Source: Gemmatimonadota bacterium
GTDB lineage: Bacteria > Gemmatimonadota > Gemmatimonadetes > Longimicrobiales > Gaopeijiaceae
Assembly: GCA_022340865.1 (NCBI GenBank)
Contig: JAJDNC010000108.1
Span: 1-35,594 of the forward strand
Reading direction: 5' to 3'
Length of the DNA stretch: 35,594 nucleotides
The translations under genes were made by a program, and so were the position numbers. The notes beneath the pieces were generated by a model. It was not told the DNA's origin. It ran no database searches and saw only the letters and a list, made by a program, of their open reading frames with translations. Shown in pieces: positions 15,892 through 23,803 of this stretch; the first letter of the stretch is position 1; each line of letters starts with the position of its first letter.

Positions 15892-17550
15892 TCACCGCAC
15901 CCGGGCCGAACCCGACGCCAGGACGATGGCCGAGCCCCTGGCCATCTCCCGGTAGTACCGTACGAACCGCCGCGTCTCGAAGGTGTCGTACGACGCGAGG
16001 TTCGTGGCCCATCTATAGGCGATGGGTTGGTACCAGAGCTCGGCCTCGACGGTGAAGGGACCGGCACCGGGGTCCACCGGAACGGCGTAGCGCACGCGAT
16101 CTCCCCCCGGGGTGAAGTCCGCGTCCCGTGTCGCGGCACCGCGCACCAGGACCCGTGGGTCCGCGCGGGCCTCGTCGAAGCCGACGGGGAGCAGGCGATT
16201 CTCCTTCGCCCAGTGGTCCGCCATGAGCAGGCCGGTGGTGGGCAGGCCCGCGCCGTCCACCATGATGGCCTCGTAGACCTGGACCTGGTCGGGACTGGTG
16301 ATCTCCGCGTAGTGGGGCTCGAAGCGGGTGCCGTCGGCGTCGTTGTCGTTGCCCGCCACGTGCCCGTCGGCCGAGAAGGCCCCCGACTCGAAGACCTTGC
16401 GCCCACTCGCGTCGGTGACCGTCACGTGCAGCCACGCCCTCCGGGAGGGATACGCCGTGGGGAACTTGTGGCCCGTCCGGTTGCGGACCTCCACCTCCGC
16501 CCTCAGGCGGTCACCGTCCAGGAGGGCTTCCGTCACCGTCAACGTGGCGGTGGCGTCCCGCAGGTGTGCCTCGGTCCGGTCGGCGGCGGCCGCCAGCTCC
16601 TGAGGCAGCGCCGCCACGCCCAGCTCCCGACCGTACCGGTTCAGGACCCGGAGGATGAAGAAGTTCCCGCCCCGAAAGGAGTGCTGTGACACGTTCGGCC
16701 GGGCTCGTCCGAGGACGGCCGTGACGGGCACCGGCTCCCCCACCTCGGGCATGTGGCACGCCTGGCACCCCTTGCCCCCGGTGGCGTACGAGCTCGCCTG
16801 CCACTCCAGATACGGGGCCTGCTCCGGAAACTGCGGACCCGAGGCTCCTCCCGGCAGAACGGAGTGGGTGAGGAGCGTATGACACGTCGCGCAGAGATCC
16901 GGCGACTGGACGTGGGTCCCTTCCGTGGGAACGAAGGAGGTGGCCGAGCGCATGATGGCGGCGCCGCCCGGGTCGGGTGCGAAGGGGCCGAACACCGGAC
17001 GCCCCGTGACGGGAGCGGCCAGGGAGATCTGGAAGCCGCCGACGAAGCTCTCCTCGGTGCCCAGCCCGGCGTCGCTGATCTGGTGGCACGCCGCGCAGGC
17101 CACGCCGTCCCCGGCCAGCGCCGCTTCCGGGGCGACGCTGCTGCCCACGGGGAGGTTGGCGAACACCGCGCCCATCCCCCGCGCCACCCGCCCCACGACG
17201 CTTGCCATGGGCATGTGGCAGCGGCTGCACTCGTTCTGGATCTCCGCCGACGCCTCGGGATGGTCCGTGATCTCACGGCGCACCGCGGCTTGCCAGTACG
17301 GGTCGCGGCCGCCGTTCGCCATCATGGTGGGACGCCAGGCGTAGCCGATGGATACGTCCTCGCCCACCGACGTCCTCACACCCTTGTGACAGGCGAGACA
17401 GCGGTCCGATGTGAGGAAGATGTCCCCCGCGACGGCCGACACGGCGGGGTGTCCGTCACCGGGCACCGCGACGTTCCGAGGGGCGTGCGATCCCGATGCG
17501 ACCAGCGCCGCGCCCAGGATCAACGAAGCCGAGGCTGCACGGTCGTACAT
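15892..17550 (-). CDS. Exported pentaheme cytochrome c
   Basis: This 552-aa protein has an N-terminal signal (about 1-23) and five CxxCH haem-attachment motifs: C51-H55 (CLACH), C108-H112 (CSRCH), C152-H156 (CAACH), C220-H224 (CATCH) and C262-H266 (CQACH). The haem part fills residues 45-270. The second half (about 330-550) is a beta-rich domain containing NRTGHKFPTAYPSRRAWLHV, a pattern seen in large multihaem cytochromes with no assigned enzyme role. It should carry electrons in the periplasm or at the outer surface. It follows the cytochrome-barrel gene by only 3 bp on the same strand, so the two form an operon and probably one electron pathway. The 3' end faces the propeller-kinase gene across 26 bp. 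Confidence 0.9.
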   Translation of the reverse strand: MYDRAASASLILGAALVASGSHAPRNVAVPGDGHPAVSAVAGDIFLTSDRCLACHKGVRTSVGEDVSIGYAWRPTMMANGGRDPYWQAAVRREITDHPEASAEIQNECSRCHMPMASVVGRVARGMGAVFANLPVGSSVAPEAALAGDGVACAACHQISDAGLGTEESFVGGFQISLAAPVTGRPVFGPFAPDPGGAAIMRSATSFVPTEGTHVQSPDLCATCHTLLTHSVLPGGASGPQFPEQAPYLEWQASSYATGGKGCQACHMPEVGEPVPVTAVLGRARPNVSQHSFRGGNFFILRVLNRYGRELGVAALPQELAAAADRTEAHLRDATATLTVTEALLDGDRLRAEVEVRNRTGHKFPTAYPSRRAWLHVTVTDASGRKVFESGAFSADGHVAGNDNDADGTRFEPHYAEITSPDQVQVYEAIMVDGAGLPTTGLLMADHWAKENRLLPVGFDEARADPRVLVRGAATRDADFTPGGDRVRYAVPVDPGAGPFTVEAELWYQPIAYRWATNLASYDTFETRRFVRYYREMARGSAIVLASGSARVR

Positions 17551-17553
17551 GGG

Positions 17554-18699
17554 TCACCAACCTTCGAAGAAGCCGCCGTCGAACCAGTCGAGAAGCAGAT
17601 ATGCCATCAGCCGCACGGAGCGCCCGGAGGTCTCCGTAGCGGGGACGAGCAGGCCCACGTTGAACAACACGTGCTGGCGCGTGCTGAGGGACACCTGCAT
17701 CTGGGGCACCACGTCGAGAGCGATGGGCACACTCCCCGCGATCTCGCGTTTGCCCTGGAGCTCCACCATCGGCGTCCACGTTCGCCCGAAGCCCCCCGAG
17801 GTGAACGTCCGTCCGAGCGCGATGCGGCCGAACCCCTCGTTCTCCCCTCCTGTGTAGAGGGGGAACTCCGCCCCCGCCTGCGCCTGGACGAACGCGCCAA
17901 CGGGGAGGATCTGCCCGAAGGACATGAAGCCCTCGAGCTTCGTCCCGGCGGCCCCGATCCCCTTGGATTCATCTCCCGTAGGCAAGGCGACCTCGCCCCC
18001 GAGGGAGAAGATCCTGCCGGCCGAGAAGCTGTGGTGGACCGCATACTTGGCTCCGAGCACGACGTCCCCGAATCCACTCACCCACTTCGTCGCGTTCGGA
18101 GCGGCGGCCACGGGCACCTCCACCCAGCCGTACGGAATCACCACCTCGAGCTGGGCCCGGCGTCCGAAGCGCCGCTCGTACACGAAGGCGCCCGACACGG
18201 AACCGTCGCCCTCTATGGCTGCGTCACTCTCGACGACCCACTCGTCCTCGGGGAAAGCCTTCTCGGTGAGGAGCGGACGGGGGAGGTTCAGCTCCCCGCG
18301 GGGCCAGGCAGGCTCCGAACACAGGGAGTGGACGTAGGCGATCACCCGCTGGAGCTGCGACTTGGAGAGGGCCTCGCCGAAGGCCGGCATCATCCGGCTG
18401 AAGCCCCGGGCCGGACCTCCGCCGTGGGCCACCGCGACCCAGTCCGCGCTCCGCTCGCGGGCGGCGAAGTTGCAGTCGGTGAAGTCCGGAAGGGGTTCTT
18501 CGAAGCCCAGGAGCGCCCGGTCGAGGCCGCGGCCGTCGCTGCCGTGGCAGTTGGCGCAGGCGGCGTCGAAGAGAGCCGCGTCGGAGAGGGTGTCGACGTC
18601 GGCGGGAAGCTGACCCTTCAGGCTTCCCACGTTCGCGAACAAGAGCCAGAAGACGACTCCGGGCAGGAAGAGCGCCAGGGGAGCACGGGACCATCCCAT
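17554..18699 (-). CDS. Cytochrome c fused to a putative outer-membrane beta-barrel
   Basis: This 381-aa protein has an N-terminal hydrophobic signal (about 5-25). A monohaem class-I cytochrome c domain spans about 33-125, with CANCH (C48, C51, H52) and the probable distal ligand Met in SRMMPAFG at 103-104. From about 150 to the end alternating strands such as LEVVIPYGWVEVPV, GDVVLGAKYAVHH and FVQAQAGAEFPLYTGGE look like a 12-16-stranded outer-membrane barrel. The last residue is an aromatic W, as in barrel insertion signals. The ATG at 18699 is preceded by a TTGGAGGTGCCC ribosome site; the longer open frame upstream has no such support. Fusion of cytochrome and barrel in one chain, directly before a pentahaem cytochrome, suggests electron transfer across the outer membrane. 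The barrel call is by pattern only. Confidence 0.8.
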   Translation of the reverse strand: MGWSRAPLALFLPGVVFWLLFANVGSLKGQLPADVDTLSDAALFDAACANCHGSDGRGLDRALLGFEEPLPDFTDCNFAARERSADWVAVAHGGGPARGFSRMMPAFGEALSKSQLQRVIAYVHSLCSEPAWPRGELNLPRPLLTEKAFPEDEWVVESDAAIEGDGSVSGAFVYERRFGRRAQLEVVIPYGWVEVPVAAAPNATKWVSGFGDVVLGAKYAVHHSFSAGRIFSLGGEVALPTGDESKGIGAAGTKLEGFMSFGQILPVGAFVQAQAGAEFPLYTGGENEGFGRIALGRTFTSGGFGRTWTPMVELQGKREIAGSVPIALDVVPQMQVSLSTRQHVLFNVGLLVPATETSGRSVRLMAYLLLDWFDGGFFEGW

Positions 18700-18749
18700 G
18701 GGCACCTCCAATGAGCTCGGAAGGTCTTGAAAGCTCGCCACATTCCAGC

Positions 18750-18771
18750 GCTTGCACCAGAGGGTGCAAGC
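18750..18771. terminator. Stem-loop between the GYD gene and the cytochrome-barrel gene
   Basis: A perfect 9-bp stem, GCTTGCACC/GGTGCAAGC, has a 4-nt loop. It lies 30-51 bases after the GYD gene stop and about 50 bases before the cytochrome-barrel start on the minus strand. No T-run follows. It may be a terminator for the GYD gene or a leader structure for the cytochrome operon. Confidence 0.5.
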
Positions 18772-18800
18772 ATGGGAGCACGGGGCCTCGGCCCGCCCTG

Positions 18801-19097
18801 TCAGATCTCCTCGGTGAGCTCCACGAAGCGCTTGTAGGGGATTGCGAGCCAGCTCTCCGACTGGAAGGCTCCGTTCGACAGGCTGATCATGGAAACCTTC
18901 GCGGCGCTCTCCTCGCTCGGGGCCTCGTAGATGTCCAGGAAGTCGTAGCGGCCGAGAAGGGCGTAGTGGGCGACGAACTTCACCTCGGGGCACTTCGCCT
19001 TGACCTGGGCCATCCATGCCCTGCCCAGCTTCTCCCGCTCTCCGACGGCTCTGGACACATCGGGCGCCAGCTTGGTCATGAGGATGTAGGTCTGCAT
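18801..19097 (-). CDS. GYD-domain protein
   Basis: This 98-aa single-domain protein of the GYD family belongs to the ferredoxin-like alpha/beta dimeric barrel group. The naming motif appears as LGRYDFLDIYEAP at about 48-60. It opens with the typical MQTYILMTKL strand. No signal peptide is present, so it is cytoplasmic. The biochemical role of the family is not established. An excellent ribosome site (GGAGGGAACC) precedes the ATG. It sits between the molybdenum hydroxylase pair (240 bp upstream) and the cytochrome operon (101 bp downstream), all on the minus strand, but the spacing and hairpin suggest separate transcripts. Confidence 0.88.
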   Translation of the reverse strand: MQTYILMTKLAPDVSRAVGEREKLGRAWMAQVKAKCPEVKFVAHYALLGRYDFLDIYEAPSEESAAKVSMISLSNGAFQSESWLAIPYKRFVELTEEI

Positions 19098-19183
19098 GGT
19101 TCCCTCCGTTCCGGATGGCGGAATGCCCCTCGCGGAAATGCGGGCCTGAGCGCCTCCACCGGTAGGGCAGGGATGCCGATGCG

Positions 19184-19195
19184 TCCTCGCGAGGA
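19184..19195. promoter_or_regulatory. 12-bp perfect palindrome upstream of the GYD gene
   Basis: TCCTCGCGAGGA reads the same on both strands. It lies 87-98 bases upstream of the GYD-gene start, in the 240-bp space downstream of the molybdenum hydroxylase. It could be a repressor site. No second copy was noticed nearby. Confidence 0.3.
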
Positions 19196-19337
19196 TGAGG
19201 CCACGGACAGGGATGGTCTCGGCACGAGCCTGGACGGGTCGCGCCGGGCGCGGCAGGTCAGCGAGGGTATGTCGTACTGGATGAACTGTAACACGTGAGC
19301 GGCCGGCACCGAGAGGGCCGCGGCTCCCCTCCGACGA

Positions 19338-21656
19338 TCACCCGCGCGCCGCCAGCGCCGCCTTCATGCGCTCGTCCGTGAACGGCACCTGCCGGAGGCG
19401 CGCGCCGGTGGCGTCGAACACGGCGTTCCCCAGCGCGGCGGCCACTGCCGTGATGGCGGTCTCCCCGGCTCCGGTAGCGGCCAGGTCGGGTCGATTGAGC
19501 AGCACGCTCTCCACGGCCGGCATGTCGAACCCGAACGTCAGGCTGTGGTATGTCCGCCAGTCGATGGACGTGATGCGGTGGTCGTCCCAGGTGACTTCCT
19601 CGCCGAGCGCCCGGCTCATGCCCTGCAGCGCCCCGCCCTCGATCTGATTCCTCATGCCGTCCGGGTTGGAGATCGGCCCGCACTCCTGCGCCACGATGAA
19701 GCGCCTCGGCGCGATCCGGCCTGTGGCCTGGTCCACTTCGACCTCGGCGACCATGGCCACGTAGCCGTTGTGGCCCTCATAGGCGACGCAGCTCATGCCC
19801 CGGCCGGAGGCGACACCGGTTCGGGCGACACTCGGCCGCGGCGACGGCCGCGGGGTCCACTTCGCGGCTTTCGCCACCGCCTCGACGACGGCCTTCAGGC
19901 GCGGGTCGCGCAGGTGCCGGAGCCGGTACGCGACCGGGTCCGCCCGGACATGCGCGGCGACCTCGTCGAGCAGCGACTCGTGCGCGAACGTGTTCTGCAA
20001 ACGCGATGGGGACCGCAGCGGGCCGGTGAAGAACGGCGAGTCGATCATGTGCGTCAGCACCCGCTCGCTCGACACCGTCCCGGCGCCGCCGTCACGTCCG
20101 CCGACGCGACCCCGGACGTAGGACGGCGCGGCGTTGCTGCCGTTCCGGAACGACCGGGGCGCCCTCGGCGGTCCGGCTCGGAACGGCCTCGGCGGAAACC
20201 CGAGGAGCGAGCCGGTAATGACGTTCCCCGGCGTGTCATAGCCGGGACGCGAGCCGTGGGAGGCGAACCAGGCCTGATAATCCCACGCGACGATGGTGCC
20301 GTCGGCGGCGACGCCGACCCGCTGATCGATCACGTAGGGGTAACCGAAGTTCTCCCACGCCATCTCGTCCTTGCGTGTGAGCTGCACTTTGACGGGCTTG
20401 CCCACGGCCTGCGAGAGCACGGCGGCATCGTAGGAGACCGTGTCGGCGCCGTTGAGGCCGTAGCATCCCGCGCCGCGCGTGAAGATGACGTGGATGTTCT
20501 CCACCGGCAGCCCCAGCAGCATGGCGATGCCGCTGCGGGTGGGATACACCGACTGGGTCGGCGACCAGATGGTCGCCTTGCCGGCCCGCACGTCGGCCAC
20601 GGCGCACGATGCGCCGAGCGAGCCGTGCATCTGATACGGGTACCGATACGTCGCCTCGACGACGCCGGCGGCCCCGGCCAGCGTCGCGTCCACGTCGCCC
20701 GAGTTCACGACGTAGCCGTCGCGGGACGGCTGCTTGCGCAGAAACGCCTCCAGCTCGCGCTGCGGCGGCAGAACGGGACCCGGTGCCCAGTCGGCGCGCA
20801 GCTCCGCTGCGGCCTGCATCGCCTGCCAGGGCTTCTCCGCCACCACGCCGACGAACTCCTTCTTGACGACGACCTTGACGACGCCCGCCATGTCCGCCAC
20901 CGAGCTGCCGTCGACGCGAACGAGCGTCGCCCCCACCGACGGGGGGCGCACCACCGCGCCATACAGCATGCCCGGCACGTGGACCGTGTGGACGTACTCG
21001 AAGCGGCCCGTCGCCATCTCCGTCATGTCGACGCGGGGTACGGGCTTGCCCAGCACGGTCCAGGCGCTGGCCGGCTTGCGCTTGGCCGCCGGATCCAGCG
21101 GAATGTCCATCGCCCGGCCGGTGACCAGCTCACCGTAGCCCACGCGCGTGGCCGAGCGGCCCGTGACGCTGATGATCCCGGCGGCCGCGGTGAGCTGCGT
21201 CACCGGCACGCCCAGCCGCGCCGAGGCGAGACGCAGCAGCGTCTCTCTCGCGGTCGCGCCGGCCAGCGCGAGGTTGCGATGGTTGAAGTTGGTCGGTGTC
21301 GACTGGCTGCCCGACGTCGTGCCCTGGTCCGGACACCGCTCCGTGTCGCACTGGATCATGGTCACGCGATCCATAGGCAGACACAGCTCCTCCGCGATGA
21401 GCTGGGTCTGCGCGGTCAGCATGCCTTGTCCCAGCTCCGCCTTCCCGGTATAGGCGGTCACCCGGCCGTCGCTGCCCACGGCGATCCACGACTCGAGCCG
21501 CCCGGGATCGATGTGCGACTCGTGCGTGTCGAATGGTCCCGGCCCCAGACCGGCCCGCTCCAGCGTCGTGGCCGCCCCAAAGGCGCCGAAGCCCACCACC
21601 AGCGCGCCGGACGCCTTCAAGAACGCTCGTCGGTCCAGCATCTCCTGGGTCGTCAC
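19338..21656 (-). CDS. Molybdenum hydroxylase large subunit (IorB/aldehyde oxidase-like), Tat-exported
   Basis: This protein of about 772 aa is of the xanthine dehydrogenase/isoquinoline 1-oxidoreductase large-subunit family. It has a Tat signal with twin arginines at 9-10 (DRRAFLK), so it is folded with its molybdenum cofactor in the cytoplasm and moved across the membrane. Family blocks seen are GKAELGQGMLTAQTQLIAEEL, GSQSTP, GKPVPRVDM, GAVVRPP and, near the end, GAGETAI, where E732 matches the essential cofactor-site glutamate. The GTG at 21656 shares a GTGA overlap with the stop of the iron-sulfur subunit. An ATG at 21641 is an alternative but has its ribosome site too close. The substrate is probably an N-heterocycle or aldehyde. 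No third membrane cytochrome subunit is adjacent, though cytochromes are encoded just downstream. Confidence 0.9.
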   Translation of the reverse strand: MTTQEMLDRRAFLKASGALVVGFGAFGAATTLERAGLGPGPFDTHESHIDPGRLESWIAVGSDGRVTAYTGKAELGQGMLTAQTQLIAEELCLPMDRVTMIQCDTERCPDQGTTSGSQSTPTNFNHRNLALAGATARETLLRLASARLGVPVTQLTAAAGIISVTGRSATRVGYGELVTGRAMDIPLDPAAKRKPASAWTVLGKPVPRVDMTEMATGRFEYVHTVHVPGMLYGAVVRPPSVGATLVRVDGSSVADMAGVVKVVVKKEFVGVVAEKPWQAMQAAAELRADWAPGPVLPPQRELEAFLRKQPSRDGYVVNSGDVDATLAGAAGVVEATYRYPYQMHGSLGASCAVADVRAGKATIWSPTQSVYPTRSGIAMLLGLPVENIHVIFTRGAGCYGLNGADTVSYDAAVLSQAVGKPVKVQLTRKDEMAWENFGYPYVIDQRVGVAADGTIVAWDYQAWFASHGSRPGYDTPGNVITGSLLGFPPRPFRAGPPRAPRSFRNGSNAAPSYVRGRVGGRDGGAGTVSSERVLTHMIDSPFFTGPLRSPSRLQNTFAHESLLDEVAAHVRADPVAYRLRHLRDPRLKAVVEAVAKAAKWTPRPSPRPSVARTGVASGRGMSCVAYEGHNGYVAMVAEVEVDQATGRIAPRRFIVAQECGPISNPDGMRNQIEGGALQGMSRALGEEVTWDDHRITSIDWRTYHSLTFGFDMPAVESVLLNRPDLAATGAGETAITAVAAALGNAVFDATGARLRQVPFTDERMKAALAARG

Positions 21657-22117
21657 GATAGCGTCGCCTGGTACTTCTTGATCGCCCGGAACATCCGCGC
21701 ATGGGTGAAGCACCGGCACAGCACCGTCGATATCGCCCGGCGGATCTCGGCGTCCGTGGCACGCGGATGCTGATCGAGGAAGGCCTTGGCCGTCAGTATG
21801 ACGCCGCTCAAGCAGAAGCCGCACTGCGCGGCCTCCTCGTCGACGAACGCCTGCTGGATCGGGTGCGGCCGTTCGGGCGTGCCGAGTCCTTCGAGGGTCG
21901 TGATCTCCGAGCCCGCCACGGAACTGACAGGGAGGACGCAGGACCGCACGGCACGACCGTCGACGAGCACCGTGCAGGCGCCGCACTGGCCGAGCCCGCA
22001 CCCGAACTTCGGACCGCGCAGCGCGAGCTCTGCGTCGAGCACGTAAAGCAGCGGCGTCGCCGGATCGACGTCGACGGCGTGCGACTGGCCGTTGACCTTC
22101 AGGCCGATGGTGCTCAT
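21653..22117 (-). CDS. 2Fe-2S small subunit of molybdenum hydroxylase (IorA-like)
   Basis: This 154-aa protein has two [2Fe-2S] clusters. The plant-ferredoxin-type N-terminal domain carries CGLGQCGAC and a further Cys in RSC (about residues 40-63). The C-terminal helical domain carries CGFC and CRC (about 98-136). Length and motifs match CoxS/IorA subunits, which pass electrons from the molybdenum site to an acceptor. There is no signal peptide; it is expected to be carried across the membrane together with the Tat-bearing large subunit. The gene overlaps the large subunit by 4 bp. A GGAGGAGAT ribosome site lies upstream of the ATG. Confidence 0.94.
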   Translation of the reverse strand: MSTIGLKVNGQSHAVDVDPATPLLYVLDAELALRGPKFGCGLGQCGACTVLVDGRAVRSCVLPVSSVAGSEITTLEGLGTPERPHPIQQAFVDEEAAQCGFCLSGVILTAKAFLDQHPRATDAEIRRAISTVLCRCFTHARMFRAIKKYQATLS

Positions 22118-22356
22118 GGGCAGGATCTCCTCCGAAGATCGAGCGTAGAGCGGCCCCGTGGCGCTGTCAATCGCCGGCGTGGGTGCACGAGCTCGAGGTG
22201 TACCAGCGTCTACGGCGGGCCCGGCGTGTCCGGTCCGCCTTCTACGTCGTCTGTAACCCAGGACTACGTAGAGCTACGGAGAGAGGCCGCCCGCGTCTCC
22301 GGCAATCTTGCCGTCGGCCCCTCCGGGGCCTGACGAACCCCAACCGGAGACGCACC

Positions 22357-23535
22357 ATGTTCAATCGCACATTCCTCCGAGCAGGCGCCGCCGTCGCGGC
22401 GCTCCTCCTCGCCGGTCTCGCCGGGTGCACCGACAGGACCCAGCCGCTCACCCCGACCCCGGACCAGGTCACGGCCGCGGACGCCCGCTCGGCGTTCGGG
22501 CTGGAGAAGGAGGCGTTCACCGTCTACCAGCAGAACGCCTATCTGGGCGGCAATACCGATCCCCTCTTCTCCATCGACCTGAGCGACATTCCCCTGCTCC
22601 TCGCCACCACCAACACGTTCTGGGGACAGGTGAAGGACAGCCACGTGCCCGAGCGCATGGCCGCTCTCGTCGACCAGATCGCGGACCGCCGGCCCGACTT
22701 CGTGACCCTCGAGGAGGTCTTCCAGATGGCGGTGGTGGACGCCACCACCGGCCAGGTCCTCGACGGCGCCGATCTCCTCGCTTCCATCATGGGCGAGATC
22801 CAGCGCCGCGGGCTGCCGTACGTGCTGGTGCAGGCGAAGCCCAACACCTCGGTGACCCTCCCCATGGCCGTGGACTTCACCACGGGCACGGTCACGAAGG
22901 TGCTGATGGCGACGGACCGCATCGCCGTGCTTCGTCGTACCGACATGGACGTGACCGCCGTCACCGAGGGCACCTACGCGGCGGATATCCCGCTGGCTCC
23001 TGGCGTTACCGTCACGCGGGGGTGGATCCGTGTCGACACCGACCGGAAAGGGGTGCCGTACCACCTGGTGGCGACTCACCTGGAAACGCAGACGACTCGG
23101 CAGGTGCAGGCGCTACAGACGGCCGAGCTGCTGAACAGCGTCACCGCCGGGCTGGATGGCGTGACCATCATCGCCGGCGACCTCAACTCCAACGCTGCCG
23201 GCGGTCCCGGCGACCCCTCGTGGACCCCGACGTACCAGACCCTCCTGGACGGGGGCTTCACCGACGCGTGGGTACAGGCCGGTGGCAACCCTCACGATGA
23301 GGGCCTGACCTGCTGTCACGCCGATGATCTCCGGGATCCCTGGCCCGCACAGTTCTACCAGCGGATCGACTTCGTGTTGGTTCGGGACGTGCAGAACCGT
23401 TCGATGAGCGGGAAGGTCAGCGGCTCCATGAGAGTCGAGGTCCTCGACACCCGACAGTCGGACCGTACGCCCGAAGGGCAGTGGCTCTCGGATCACGCCG
23501 GCGTCCTGGCCGGGCTCATGCTGCCGAAGCGGTGA
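22357..23535 (+). CDS. Endonuclease/exonuclease/phosphatase-family lipoprotein
   Basis: This 392-aa protein has a lipoprotein signal (lipobox LAGC, lipidated C24). It is followed by a metal-dependent endonuclease/exonuclease/phosphatase fold. Hallmarks are the metal-binding glutamate region TLEEV (E119/E120), GDLNS with D275 and N277, the RIDFVL strand near the end, and SDHAG with catalytic D379-H380. Relatives cut DNA or remove phosphate from inositol lipids and sphingomyelin; an exported lipid-anchored form may act on phospholipids or extracellular DNA, which is inference. The ATG at 22357 was preferred because it gives a clean lipoprotein signal and a CCGGAGA site. The preceding 239 bp, divergent from the hydroxylase genes, show no other gene. 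It faces the MACPF gene tail to tail. Confidence 0.9.
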   Translation: MFNRTFLRAGAAVAALLLAGLAGCTDRTQPLTPTPDQVTAADARSAFGLEKEAFTVYQQNAYLGGNTDPLFSIDLSDIPLLLATTNTFWGQVKDSHVPERMAALVDQIADRRPDFVTLEEVFQMAVVDATTGQVLDGADLLASIMGEIQRRGLPYVLVQAKPNTSVTLPMAVDFTTGTVTKVLMATDRIAVLRRTDMDVTAVTEGTYAADIPLAPGVTVTRGWIRVDTDRKGVPYHLVATHLETQTTRQVQALQTAELLNSVTAGLDGVTIIAGDLNSNAAGGPGDPSWTPTYQTLLDGGFTDAWVQAGGNPHDEGLTCCHADDLRDPWPAQFYQRIDFVLVRDVQNRSMSGKVSGSMRVEVLDTRQSDRTPEGQWLSDHAGVLAGLMLPKR

Positions 23536-23544
23536 CGCACGACG

Positions 23545-23677
23545 CGTAGCCGCGAGGTGGGTCGGTACCCGTTGGCGGCACATGTCGGTGCCGCGATCCG
23601 TCTTCCACCCTTCCCGGAAGACCAGAACGCCCAGACTGCCCATGCGCCGTCTGACGCCGATCCGCCTCGCGGCTACG
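23545..23677. repeat. Inverted repeat in the convergent spacer
   Basis: CGTAGCCGCGAGG at 23545-23557 returns as its exact reverse complement at 23665-23677. Inside it lies a smaller hairpin at 23575-23594 (GCGGCAC/GTGCCGC, 6-nt loop), which may help end the lipoprotein transcript. A third short hairpin is at 23731-23744 (GGCGC/GCGCC). No protein in the 23536-23803 spacer is convincing. Confidence 0.45.
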
Positions 23678-23803
23678 TCCACGAGAGGCGCCGATTCCAG
23701 AGCGCGATCCGACAGCTTGGCCGTCGGCGTGGCGCTCTCGCGCCTGCGGTCGTCGTTTCGGCGGGATCGATCTCGCACCTCGTGAAGGCGGACGTCGGCC
23801 GGG

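Noticed and set aside
19299..19321. GCGGCC/GGCCGC pairing after the hydroxylase stop as a terminator
   Set aside because: The stem is only 6 bp with an 11-nt loop and no T-run, which is too weak in DNA of this composition.
19545..21773. 742-codon plus-strand open frame opposite the molybdenum hydroxylase
   Set aside because: The translation is rich in Arg, His, Gly and Asp with no domain. The minus strand encodes an unmistakable hydroxylase subunit.
23582..23785. 67-codon plus-strand frame in the convergent spacer
   Set aside because: It consists of Arg/Ser-rich low-complexity translation with no ribosome site and no recognisable motif.
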